From NCBI GenBank assembly GCA_963794615.1, contig CAWCEP010000005.1, positions 124,001 to 188,000 on the forward strand: DNA of 64,000 nucleotides. Reading direction: 5' to 3'. Below the pieces are notes generated by a model that saw only the letters and a list, made by a program, of their open reading frames with translations, made no database searches and had not been told where the DNA came from. Numbering within the stretch: position 1 is the stretch's first letter; each line of letters starts with the position of its first letter. The position numbers and the translations under genes were made by a program. The stretch is from Chersky-840 sp963794615. Its GTDB lineage: Bacteria; Actinomycetota; Acidimicrobiia; Acidimicrobiales; UBA8190. Positions 1 through 7,760 of the stretch are shown in pieces.

Positions 1-426
1 CTTCATCTGCCGATAGGTGAAGAACGACGACGCCGAGGCGGCCAAGGGTGGGACGGCCAGAGCGACGATGCGCCGCCAGCGCTCGGGGTGCAGCGACGCC
101 GCCCCGTAGCTGGCGAAGGCGCCCCAGTCGTGGCCCACGAGGACGGCCCGGCTGTCGCCTCCGAGGGCTTCGTGCAACGCCGAGGCGTCCGCGGCCAGCG
201 CACCCACCTGGTAGCTCCCGTCGGGGGCCAGCTCCGTGGGCGCGTAGCCCCTCATCCATGGGGCCACGGCGCGGTAGCCGGCCTCGGCCAGGGCCGGCAC
301 GAGGTGGCGCCAGGTGTGGGCCGTGTCGGGAAACCCGTGGAGGCACAGGGCCAGGGGCCCATCGGGGGGGCCCGACTCAAGGTACGAGAACTCGATGCCG
401 TTGACTTGAACTGCCCTCTGTCGCAT
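1..426 (-). CDS. alpha/beta hydrolase, epoxide hydrolase-like (3' end cut by window)
   Basis: The reading frame starts with ATG at 426 and stays open to base 1, giving the first 142 residues of an alpha/beta hydrolase. The oxyanion-hole segment LHGFPDTAHTW lies near residue 30 and the nucleophile elbow GHDWGA near residue 97. The Asp at the elbow is typical of epoxide hydrolases, haloalkane dehalogenases and related C-C or ester hydrolases, unlike the Ser of lipases. The catalytic His and the cap domain would lie beyond the window. It is transcribed divergently from the metallo-hydrolase gene, with a gap of about 55 bp. The family is clear; the substrate cannot be told. Confidence 0.85.
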   Translation of the reverse strand, partial: MRQRAVQVNGIEFSYLESGPPDGPLALCLHGFPDTAHTWRHLVPALAEAGYRAVAPWMRGYAPTELAPDGSYQVGALAADASALHEALGGDSRAVLVGHDWGAFASYGAASLHPERWRRIVALAVPPLAASASSFFTYRQMK

Positions 427-480
427 TGACGCAGGGTAGTGTCGCCCTCAACAGGGCCCTCCTCGGTTCCCGTCCACCTC

Positions 481-1398
481 ATGGACATCGGTGGCCGGGA
501 ACGGCGGGTGCTTTCGGAGGGAGACCGAGGGGGAGGGGGTCGTCCGCTGCGAGTCACATTCTTCGGCGTGAGGGGTTCGTGTCCGTGCTCGGGTGAGCAG
601 TACATGCGCTACGGCGGCAACACGGCCAGCGTCGCCCTCGAGGTCGGTGACGAGTCGCCGATCATCCTCGATCTGGGAACGGGCCTGCGCCCGCTCGGCC
701 ACGCCCTCGAGGAGCGCTACGGGCTCGGCAATCCCGTCGAGGTCACTGCCTTCCTGACACACCTGCACTGGGACCACATCATCGGCCTGCCGTTCTGCAC
801 CCCGCTGTTGCGCGAGGGGGGACGGATGGACGTGTACGGCCCGCCCCAGGACGGAGGGTCTCTCCACGACATCATCGACCGGGTCGTCAAGCCCCCGTTC
901 TTCCCGGTGCAGGTGAAAGAGCTCCAGGGCAAGATCGAGTTCTACGAGGTGACCGACGACGTCATCGCCGTGGGCTCCGCCAAGGTCCTCGTCCGACAGG
1001 TCCCCCATGTCGGGACCACCCTGGGCTTCCGAATCGAAGCCGGTGACCGTGCCGTGGCCTTCGTCAGTGATCACCAGGCGCCCGACAATCGCGCCGAGGT
1101 GGACGCGGCCGTCCTCGAGCTGTGCGATCGAGCCGACCTCGTGATCCATGACGCCCAGTACACCGAGGACGAGTTCCGGGCCAAGGCCACGTGGGGCCAC
1201 TCCACCGTCGCCTACGCGGTGCACGTCGCCGCCGAGGCCGGCGCCCGGCGCTTGGCCCTGTTCCACCACGACCCCCGGCACACCGACGACGACATCGACG
1301 GCATGCTCGCCGAGGCGCAGGCCACCGACGACGCCCGTCGTCTCGACGGCGTCCTCGCCGCCAGGGAAGGATTGGCCATCGATCTCGACCGTCTCTGA
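481..1398 (+). CDS. MBL-fold metallo-hydrolase (phosphodiesterase-like)
   Basis: This protein of about 305 residues has a metallo-beta-lactamase fold. Near residue 100 it carries the zinc motif LTHLHWDH, followed by VPHVGTT, SDHQAP, HDAQYTEDEF and a C-terminal FHHDPRHTDDDID. The N-terminal segment FFGVRGSCPCSG is typical of a clade related to PhnP and cAMP phosphodiesterases that act on phosphodiester substrates. I chose ATG 481; an in-frame GTG at 439 would add 14 residues of non-conserved sequence, and GTG 508 is also possible. A role in breaking down a cyclic nucleotide is a tempting link to the cyclase at 7761 but is not shown by the sequence. Confidence 0.85.
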   Translation: MDIGGRERRVLSEGDRGGGGRPLRVTFFGVRGSCPCSGEQYMRYGGNTASVALEVGDESPIILDLGTGLRPLGHALEERYGLGNPVEVTAFLTHLHWDHIIGLPFCTPLLREGGRMDVYGPPQDGGSLHDIIDRVVKPPFFPVQVKELQGKIEFYEVTDDVIAVGSAKVLVRQVPHVGTTLGFRIEAGDRAVAFVSDHQAPDNRAEVDAAVLELCDRADLVIHDAQYTEDEFRAKATWGHSTVAYAVHVAAEAGARRLALFHHDPRHTDDDIDGMLAEAQATDDARRLDGVLAAREGLAIDLDRL

Positions 1399-1467
1399 CC
1401 TCCTCTGGTCTCGACCCGTCGAGGAGACAGGCCCGACGACGAGCCGGCCCGAGGACGAGGGGACGAG

Positions 1468-2013
1468 ATGAGCGAGGCAACAGACGGGGGGCTCGGTGCC
1501 CTCGACGGCGAGGGGGCCGATCTCGAACGCGCCGGCACCGCCGCCTTCGACACAGGGCGATTCCGCGAGGTCCTCGGCCATTTCGCCACCGGCGTGACGA
1601 TCGTCACCGCCATGGAGGAGGGCGAGCCCGTCGGGTTCACCTGCCAGGCATTCACGTCGCTGTCGCTCGACCCGCCCATGGTGGCGCTGGCCCCGGGGAA
1701 GAGCTCGACGAGCTGGCCTCGCATCGCGGCGGCGGGGTCGTTCTGCGTCAACATCCTCGCCGACGACCAGGAGGCCTTGAGCAGGGACTTCGCCGTCTCC
1801 GGCGGCGACAAATTCACCGGGGTCGGGTGGCGGCCGGCCCGCAACGGCGCCCCCGTCCTCGACGGCGTCCTGGCCTGGGTGGAGTGCGATTTCGAACTCG
1901 CGCACGACGCCGGGGACCACGAGCTCGTGCTGGGCAGAGTTCGGGACATGGGTGTCAACCGCGGCCAGCCCCTCCTCTACTACCGGGGCGGCTTCGGGCG
2001 CTTCGAGCCGTAG
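1468..2013 (+). CDS. flavin reductase family protein (FMN-binding split barrel)
   Basis: The 181-residue product matches the flavin reductase-like, FMN-binding split-barrel family. The conserved block FREVLGHFATGVTIVTA begins near residue 31, followed by GFTCQAFTSLSLDPPMV and SFCVNILADDQEALS. Such proteins reduce FMN or FAD with NAD(P)H and usually pass the reduced flavin to a partner monooxygenase. An LLM-class oxidoreductase gene lies on the same strand at 3157, and pairs of this kind often form two-component monooxygenases. That partnership is inference. The ATG start at 1468 is the only good candidate before the conserved block. Confidence 0.9.
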   Translation: MSEATDGGLGALDGEGADLERAGTAAFDTGRFREVLGHFATGVTIVTAMEEGEPVGFTCQAFTSLSLDPPMVALAPGKSSTSWPRIAAAGSFCVNILADDQEALSRDFAVSGGDKFTGVGWRPARNGAPVLDGVLAWVECDFELAHDAGDHELVLGRVRDMGVNRGQPLLYYRGGFGRFEP

Positions 2014-2075
2014 GTCACGGGTCGATCGGGCACGACGCGTCGATGCCACGGTCGGGGGCCGGTTAGCCTCGACGA

Positions 2076-2627
2076 ATGCCTCGGATCACGCCTTCTGACG
2101 TCATTGCCGATGTGATCGTCGTCGAGCCCGACGCGCACGGCGACGAGCGCGGTCGATTCGTCGAGACCTACCGCCGGTCGTGGTTCCCCCTGGGGCGCGA
2201 GATGGTGCAGGGGAACCGCTCCGAGAAGCGGGCGGGGGCCGTGGTCGGTCTGCACTACCACCTCCATCAGGCCGACTTCTGGTACGTGCTGCGTGGCACG
2301 GCCCGGGTGGTGTTGCACGATCTTCGCGTCGGCTCGCCGACCGAAGCCGCCACCCTCACCCTCGACATCGAAGGCGAAGGTGACAAGGGTGTGTTCATTC
2401 CCCCCGGGGTCGCCCACGGGTTCGCGTCCCTCACCGACATCCTGCTGTGGTACCTGGTCGACAACTACTACAACCCCAACGATGAGCTGGGTCTGGCCTG
2501 GGACGATCCCGAGATCGGAGCCGGGTGGGGAATCGAGGCGCCGGTCCTGTCGGCGAGGGACCAGGCCAATCCCCGTCGGGCCGAGCTCGAGCTTGCGTTG
2601 ACGCCCCGCTTCGGTCTCCGCACCTAA
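2076..2627 (+). CDS. dTDP-4-dehydrorhamnose 3,5-epimerase family cupin
   Basis: The 183-residue product has the RmlC-type cupin pattern: the N-terminal DERGRFVETYRRSWF, a central GLHYHLHQADFWYVLRGTA that carries the cupin histidine, and FIPPGVAHGF, followed by the tyrosine-rich LVDNYYNPNDELGLAWDDP. These are the landmarks of dTDP-4-dehydro-6-deoxyhexose epimerases, which act in deoxysugar synthesis. No other rml genes are nearby, so the exact sugar substrate is open and an isomerase role is possible. The gene is on the same strand as its neighbours, 62 bp downstream of the flavin reductase. Confidence 0.85.
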   Translation: MPRITPSDVIADVIVVEPDAHGDERGRFVETYRRSWFPLGREMVQGNRSEKRAGAVVGLHYHLHQADFWYVLRGTARVVLHDLRVGSPTEAATLTLDIEGEGDKGVFIPPGVAHGFASLTDILLWYLVDNYYNPNDELGLAWDDPEIGAGWGIEAPVLSARDQANPRRAELELALTPRFGLRT

Positions 2628-2730
2628 CGGAACGGGTGCGCGCCGGTCGTCGCGACCTGTGTCGGAGCGCGTCGTGCGCGACGGTGTTGACCGGCTGGAC
2701 TCCGACGCCGCCAACCGGCACGCTGGCAGC

Positions 2731-3147
2731 GTGGACGAATCGCAGCAGTGGGTCGAGTTCGGCCGCTGGCTCGCCGAGCAACGAGAACAGCGCGGCCTGC
2801 GACGCCGGGACGCCGCCCGACGGGCCAAAGTCTCAGAGACGCTGTGGCGGGACCTCGAGACCGGCCGCAAAGAGGCCATCGGCGCCATCCGCCTGCTCCC
2901 CAACCCCAGTGCCGACGTCCTCGAACGCGTCGCCGGTGCACTGGAGCTCCCGGTGGAGGACGTGCTCGCCCGGATAGGGCGACCGACCCGGCCGCCTCGA
3001 TCGTCGACGGGCTCGGGCCCGGGGGCACCGCGCACCGAGGACGACGGGTCTCTCCTCGGCATCAAGCTGCGCCGGCTCTCCGAGCGCGACCGGACCGTGG
3101 TGGAACGCCTGGTGGACGCCATGCTCGAGCACGAGCACCGCGGCTAG
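2731..3147 (+). CDS. XRE-family helix-turn-helix regulator
   Basis: From GTG 2731 the product has 138 residues. An XRE-type helix-turn-helix occupies about residues 9-75: FGRWLAEQREQRGLRRRDAA, then KVSETLWRDLETGRKEA and ERVAGALELPVEDVLARIG. The tail LGIKLRRLSERDRTVVERLVDAML resembles helical C-termini of other small XRE regulators. An upstream GTG at 2659 would add 24 residues with no conservation, so I prefer the later start. The gene sits 9 bp before the LLM oxidoreductase on the same strand, so it may control that gene or the whole short operon. The ligand and the operator are unknown. Confidence 0.75.
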   Translation: MDESQQWVEFGRWLAEQREQRGLRRRDAARRAKVSETLWRDLETGRKEAIGAIRLLPNPSADVLERVAGALELPVEDVLARIGRPTRPPRSSTGSGPGAPRTEDDGSLLGIKLRRLSERDRTVVERLVDAMLEHEHRG

Positions 3148-3156
3148 GCGTCCGGG

Positions 3157-4407
3157 GTGCGGTTCGGCATCTTCTACGAGTTCCAGCTGCCCCGTCCCTG
3201 GGAGGCGGGTTCCGAGCACCGCCTCCTCAAAGAGGCCCTCGAGCAGGTCGAGCTGGCCGATCGCCTGGGCTTCGACTACGTCTGGGAGGTCGAGCACCAC
3301 TTCCTCGAGGAGTACTCCCATTCCTCGGCGCCCGAGGTCTTCCTGGCCGCGGCGAGCCAGCGCACCCATCGCATCAGGCTCGGCCACGGCATCGTGCAAT
3401 TGCCGATGGGCTTCAACCACCCCGCCCGTGTGGCCGAGCGCATCGCCACCCTCGACCTCGTTTCCGACGGCCGCGTCGAATTCGGAACCGGGGAGTCGAG
3501 CTCGGAGGCGGAGCTGGGTGGCTACGGCGTGGACCGCGCCACGAAACGAGACCAGTGGCGCGAGGCGCTCGATGTCGTGACCCGGCTCATGGTCGAGACA
3601 CCGTTCGCGGGGTACGAGGGGCGCTTCGTGACAATGCCTCCGAGAAACCTCGTGCCCAAGCCCCTGCAACGACCGCACCCTCCTCTGTGGGTGGCGTGCA
3701 GCCGCCGCGACACCATCCATCTCGCCGCCACCCTGGGGATCGGGGCCCTGACGTTCTCGTTCGTGGAGGCCGAAGAAGCCCGATCGTGGGTGGACGACTA
3801 CTACGCCACGATTGCGTCGCAGGACTGCGTCCCCGCCGGTTTCGCCGTGAACCCCAGCCTGGCGTGCGTCCTTCCCCTCATGTGTCACCTCGACGAGTCC
3901 GTCGCCGTCGATCGCGGCCTCGACGGCAGCCACTTCTTCGGGTACTCGCTCGGGCACTACTACGTGTTCGGCAGGCACGAGCCCGGAGTCACCGACGTGT
4001 GGCAGGAGTTCCTCGACAACCGGGAGCGGTTCGGGTTCAGTCGCGCCGTGGCGGCCCGGACCGGCCTGCAGCTGGGGGCGCAGCTCATGGAGCAGGGCCT
4101 GGGCTCCTTGCGTGGCGCGGTGGGGACCCCGTCGCAGATCAGGGCGCTCGTGCGCCAGTACGAGGACGCCGGCGTCGATCAGCTCATCTTCGTGAGTCAG
4201 GCGGGTCGCAACCGACACGAGGACATCTGCGAATCGCTCGAGCTCTTCGCCCGCGAGGTCATGCCCGAGTTCCACGAACGCGCCGACAAGATCGAGAACG
4301 CCAAAGCGGAGCGTCTCGCCCCTTTTCTCGACGCCGCCCTGGCCCGGCGCGACCCGCCCCGTCCGGCCCCGGCCGGCTACGCCTTTCCCGCCATGCCTCA
4401 GTTCTGA
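3157..4407 (+). CDS. LLM-class flavin-dependent oxidoreductase
   Basis: This 416-residue protein belongs to the bacterial luciferase-like family. It opens with MRFGIFYEFQLPRPW, followed by ALEQVELADRLGFDYVWEVEHHF near residue 28, GHGIVQLPMGFNHPARVAER and GRVEFGTGESSSEAELGG, which are the usual TIM-barrel landmarks. Members use FMN or coenzyme F420. Its length is normal and the C-terminal third keeps the family pattern up to REVMPEF. The GTG start at 3157 is fixed by the family N-terminus. It follows an XRE regulator and a flavin reductase, which hints at a two-component flavin monooxygenase; use of F420 instead cannot be excluded. Confidence 0.88.
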   Translation: MRFGIFYEFQLPRPWEAGSEHRLLKEALEQVELADRLGFDYVWEVEHHFLEEYSHSSAPEVFLAAASQRTHRIRLGHGIVQLPMGFNHPARVAERIATLDLVSDGRVEFGTGESSSEAELGGYGVDRATKRDQWREALDVVTRLMVETPFAGYEGRFVTMPPRNLVPKPLQRPHPPLWVACSRRDTIHLAATLGIGALTFSFVEAEEARSWVDDYYATIASQDCVPAGFAVNPSLACVLPLMCHLDESVAVDRGLDGSHFFGYSLGHYYVFGRHEPGVTDVWQEFLDNRERFGFSRAVAARTGLQLGAQLMEQGLGSLRGAVGTPSQIRALVRQYEDAGVDQLIFVSQAGRNRHEDICESLELFAREVMPEFHERADKIENAKAERLAPFLDAALARRDPPRPAPAGYAFPAMPQF

Positions 4408-4485
4408 GCCTCCGGCACGCTCGAATCAGGCCTGCATACGGCGCCGCTCGCCCCGAGGTACCCAAGCGCCCCCCCGTTCGGTTGA

Positions 4486-5460
4486 ATGGAGGTGATGGCG
4501 GCCATCGTGGTGCTGGGTGTGCTCGCCCTCGTCGCGGCCATCGTGGCGTGGGTCACGTGGCATCGCGGCGCCGACGAGCGCCAGTCGGTGCAGCATCACC
4601 AGCACGCCCTGGAGACCCTTCGGCAGGTGGCGGACCGTCGTCCGCCCTCGGGGCGTTCCCCGAGGTCCGAACGCGATGGTGTCCGCCCTCCGACGCCGAA
4701 GGGGGCGGCAGGCGCGACGAAACCTCCCGTCCGGCGGCGCGGCTCGGCGTCTTCCCCCGGCGTCGGGCTCGAGGCCGGCGCGTCCCCGCCCTCGCGGGGG
4801 GTGACGCCGTCGTCCTGGTCGCCCCGGGAATCGGCCAAGGTGGAGACGAGACGAAGGGAGACGGTCGCCTTCGACGCCGTCGGTGCCGGCCGCCGGCGCT
4901 CGTCGACGGCCCACCGCATGGGGTCGCAGCTACCCGGGGCGGGCGAGCGAGCCCGGCGCGACGGTCGTGCCCGGGTGCGTCGAACCAGGATCGTGGCATC
5001 GGCGGCGGTGATCGTCATCGCCGGGGGTGTCGGCGCCGCGTTCGCCCTCGGGCCGACGCACGCTCCGAATCGCTCCCCGTCGCGCCCCACGTCCCATGGG
5101 TCGCGACCCATGACTGCCGCCGGCCACGGGCTCACGACCACCTCCGCCCTCGCTCACATCTTGGTCCCGACCGCAGCAACCGCATTCAGCGCTCACTACG
5201 CGCCACCGTCGAGCACCTACACCGTCGCCATCCACGCGTCGGCGCTGTGCTGGGTGATGGCGACCGACCCCACGTCGGGGCGCGTCGTCTGGACCGGGAC
5301 GATCGCAGCGGGAGCATCGCGCTCGTTGCCGGACTCGGGCGCCCTTGCCCTCGAGCTCGGTGCCCCCACCGACGCCGACGTGACCGTGGACGGCATTCCC
5401 GTGCAGCTCCCCACCGGGTACCGTTCGCCGTTCACGATGACCTTCGAGGCCGCCCCGTAG
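4486..5460 (+). CDS. membrane protein with C-terminal DUF4115 (RodZ-type) domain
   Basis: The 324-residue product has an N-terminal membrane helix (about residues 4-24, AAIVVLGVLALVAAIVAWV), a long Arg/Pro/Ser-rich charged segment, a second helix near residues 166-186 and an extracellular C-terminal domain. That last domain (VAIHASALCWVMATDPTSG, then GTIAAGASRSL and ADVTVDGIPVQLP) resembles the DUF4115 beta domain at the C-terminus of RodZ. Unlike RodZ there is no obvious N-terminal HTH. The function is unknown; a role at the cell envelope is plausible. It is convergent with the peptidase gene, with 15 bp between stops. Confidence 0.65.
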   Translation: MEVMAAIVVLGVLALVAAIVAWVTWHRGADERQSVQHHQHALETLRQVADRRPPSGRSPRSERDGVRPPTPKGAAGATKPPVRRRGSASSPGVGLEAGASPPSRGVTPSSWSPRESAKVETRRRETVAFDAVGAGRRRSSTAHRMGSQLPGAGERARRDGRARVRRTRIVASAAVIVIAGGVGAAFALGPTHAPNRSPSRPTSHGSRPMTAAGHGLTTTSALAHILVPTAATAFSAHYAPPSSTYTVAIHASALCWVMATDPTSGRVVWTGTIAAGASRSLPDSGALALELGAPTDADVTVDGIPVQLPTGYRSPFTMTFEAAP

Positions 5461-5475
5461 GCTCGTCCTGCGCCG

Positions 5476-7617
5476 TCACGTGCGGTCGACGGCGTCGAGG
5501 ACGAACGCCATGACGAAGGCCTCGTCCCGCCAGGCCTCGTAACGGCCGGACGGACCACCATGGCCGGAGTCGAGCTCGATCTTGAGCAGGACGCGCCCCC
5601 CGGGGTCCGCGGCCCGGACCTTCTGGACCCATTTGGCCGGCTCCCAGTAGCCGACGCGGGGGTCCTCGAGGCCGGCCGTGACGAGCATGGCGGGGTACCG
5701 CGTCGATCGGACGTTCTCATAGGGGGCATAGCCCTTCATGACCGCGTACACCTCGGGATCGGCGGCGGGGTTCCCCCACTCCTCCCACTCGATCACGGTC
5801 AGAGGGAGGGAGTCGTCCAGCATCGTGTTCAGGCAGTCGACGAAGGGCACCTCGGCCACCACCGCCCGGAACAGCTCGGGAGCCAGGTTCGCGGTCGCCC
5901 CCATGAGCAGGCCACCGGCCGACCCACCTCGGGCCACGAGGCGGTCCGGTGCCGTCCACCGCTCCCGGACGAGGTGGTGCGCACACGCCACGAAGTCGCT
6001 GAACGTGTTGGGCTTGGCGAGAAGCTTGCCGTCCTCGTACCAGCGACGACCGAGCTCACCGCCACCGCGCACGTGCGCGATGACGAAGACGAAGCCGCGG
6101 TCGAGGAGGCTGAGTCGCAGCGACGAGAAGACGGGGTCGATGGAGTACTCGTAGGCGCCGTAGCCGTAGAGGAGGCACGGGGCGGTGCCGTCGCGGGCCA
6201 CGTCCCGGGCCGCCACGATCGACATGGGCACCCGGGTTCCGTCCGGCGCGATCGCCCACTGTCGTTCGGTGACGTAGCGGGACGGGTCGTAGTCGCCGAG
6301 CACCGTTTGGCGCTTGCGCAGCACGGCGTCGCCACCGTCGAGGTCGAGGTCGTAGACCGACCGGGGGGTGACCAGCGATGAATACTCGTAGCGGAGGGAC
6401 CGGCTGGCGAACTCGGGGTTCGGGCCCCCCCACGACGCCGCCGGTGTCTCGGGACACGGCACCAGGTATCCCTCGGGGAGCTCTCGGTCCCACCGGGGCC
6501 CGTCGTCGGGGAGCGGGATCACCCTGATCCGGGGCATTGCTTGGCGGCGTTCGTAGCTGACGATGTGTCGGGCGAACACGTCGATCCCCTCGAGACGCAC
6601 GTCGGCGCGATGGGGTATGAGCTCGCGCCACGACCGGCGCGACGGGTCGGCGGCCGGGGTGGCGACGACCCTGAAATTCTCGGCCTCGTCGTTGGTGAGC
6701 ACGATGAAGGTGCCGTCGTGGTGCTCGATGCCGTATTCGACCCCCTGGGCACGAGGCTCGACGACTCGAGGCGCGGCGTCGGGTCGATCGGCGGGGATGA
6801 CGTGGACCTCGGAAGTGATCCGGGATTGCATCTCCGCCATCACGTACCGGCCGTCCTTGGTCCGCCCCACCCCGAGGTGAAAGCGTTCGTCGGGCTCTTC
6901 CAGGACGAGGACGTCGGAGCTCGGAGCGGCCCCCACCCGATGTCGCCACAATTGGAACGGCCGGTTGGCGGCATCGGGCCTCGTGTAGAAGACCGTCGCA
7001 TCGTCGTTGGCCCATGCCACGCCGTAGGACGTTCCCTCGAGGGTGTCGGGAAGATCGGCACCGGTCTCGAGGTCGCGCACCCGCAGGGTGAAGCGCTCGT
7101 CCCCGGTGGTGTCGGTGGCGTAGGCGAGTCTCGAGTGCCCGGGGCTCACCGCCAGGTTGGCGACGTCGAGATAGCCGTGCGCAGCGGCGAGCGCGTTCTC
7201 GTCGAGGAGCACCTGCTCGCCGGGTCGGTCCTCTTCGCTCATCGAGGGCGGGGTGGCCGCGTCGCCACCGCCGCCTTCGACCGGCAGGCGGCAGTGGATG
7301 GCATAGTCGCGGCTCTCGACGGTCCGCTGGTAGTACCACCACGGCCCCTTTCTGACGGGCACGCTCAGGTCGGTCTCGACGATGCGCGCCTTGATCTCGC
7401 CGAAGAGCTCCTCGCGCAGACCGGCCAGAGGCGCGCTCTGGCGGGTCGTGAACGCATTCTCGGCCCGCAGATGGGCGAGGACCTCGGGGTCGTCGCGTCG
7501 GCGCAACCAGAACCACTCGTCGACCCGTCGGTCTCCGTGGGCCTCGAGCACGGTGGGACGCCGAGGGGCGACAGGCGGCCCGGGGTCAGGGCCTGGGTCG
7601 GGGGGGAGTGCGGTCAC
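5476..7617 (-). CDS. ptrB: oligopeptidase B (S9A prolyl oligopeptidase family)
   Basis: From GTG 7617 the product has 713 residues, the usual size for oligopeptidase B. The N-terminal seven-bladed propeller starts after the conserved HGDRRVDEWFWLRRRDDPEV. The C-terminal hydrolase domain has the catalytic serine in GGSAGGLLMG, the aspartate in GLEDPRVGYWEPAKW and the histidine in DSGHGGPSGRYE. The family cleaves short peptides after basic residues in the cytoplasm; no signal peptide is seen. Upstream in-frame sequence could extend the frame by about 100 residues but looks non-coding and overlaps the next gene's leader. The gene is divergent from the cyclase gene. Confidence 0.92.
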   Translation of the reverse strand: MTALPPDPGPDPGPPVAPRRPTVLEAHGDRRVDEWFWLRRRDDPEVLAHLRAENAFTTRQSAPLAGLREELFGEIKARIVETDLSVPVRKGPWWYYQRTVESRDYAIHCRLPVEGGGGDAATPPSMSEEDRPGEQVLLDENALAAAHGYLDVANLAVSPGHSRLAYATDTTGDERFTLRVRDLETGADLPDTLEGTSYGVAWANDDATVFYTRPDAANRPFQLWRHRVGAAPSSDVLVLEEPDERFHLGVGRTKDGRYVMAEMQSRITSEVHVIPADRPDAAPRVVEPRAQGVEYGIEHHDGTFIVLTNDEAENFRVVATPAADPSRRSWRELIPHRADVRLEGIDVFARHIVSYERRQAMPRIRVIPLPDDGPRWDRELPEGYLVPCPETPAASWGGPNPEFASRSLRYEYSSLVTPRSVYDLDLDGGDAVLRKRQTVLGDYDPSRYVTERQWAIAPDGTRVPMSIVAARDVARDGTAPCLLYGYGAYEYSIDPVFSSLRLSLLDRGFVFVIAHVRGGGELGRRWYEDGKLLAKPNTFSDFVACAHHLVRERWTAPDRLVARGGSAGGLLMGATANLAPELFRAVVAEVPFVDCLNTMLDDSLPLTVIEWEEWGNPAADPEVYAVMKGYAPYENVRSTRYPAMLVTAGLEDPRVGYWEPAKWVQKVRAADPGGRVLLKIELDSGHGGPSGRYEAWRDEAFVMAFVLDAVDRT

Positions 7618-7760
7618 CGGAGGATGATCCCAGACGGCCGGCTCCACCGCGACCGGTCTCCGGCCGTGGCCTTGGTGACGCCCAGGCCCAAGGGCGCCGG
7701 GCCCGGCGTACGCTGACCGGGAGGCGGCGGTGGAGCGGCACTGCGCCACAGGAGGGAGAG

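Noticed and set aside
2748..5513. 921-codon open frame on the plus strand crossing several genes
   Set aside because: Composition is Arg/Pro-rich without motifs, and it overlaps three genes with clear family signatures in other frames.
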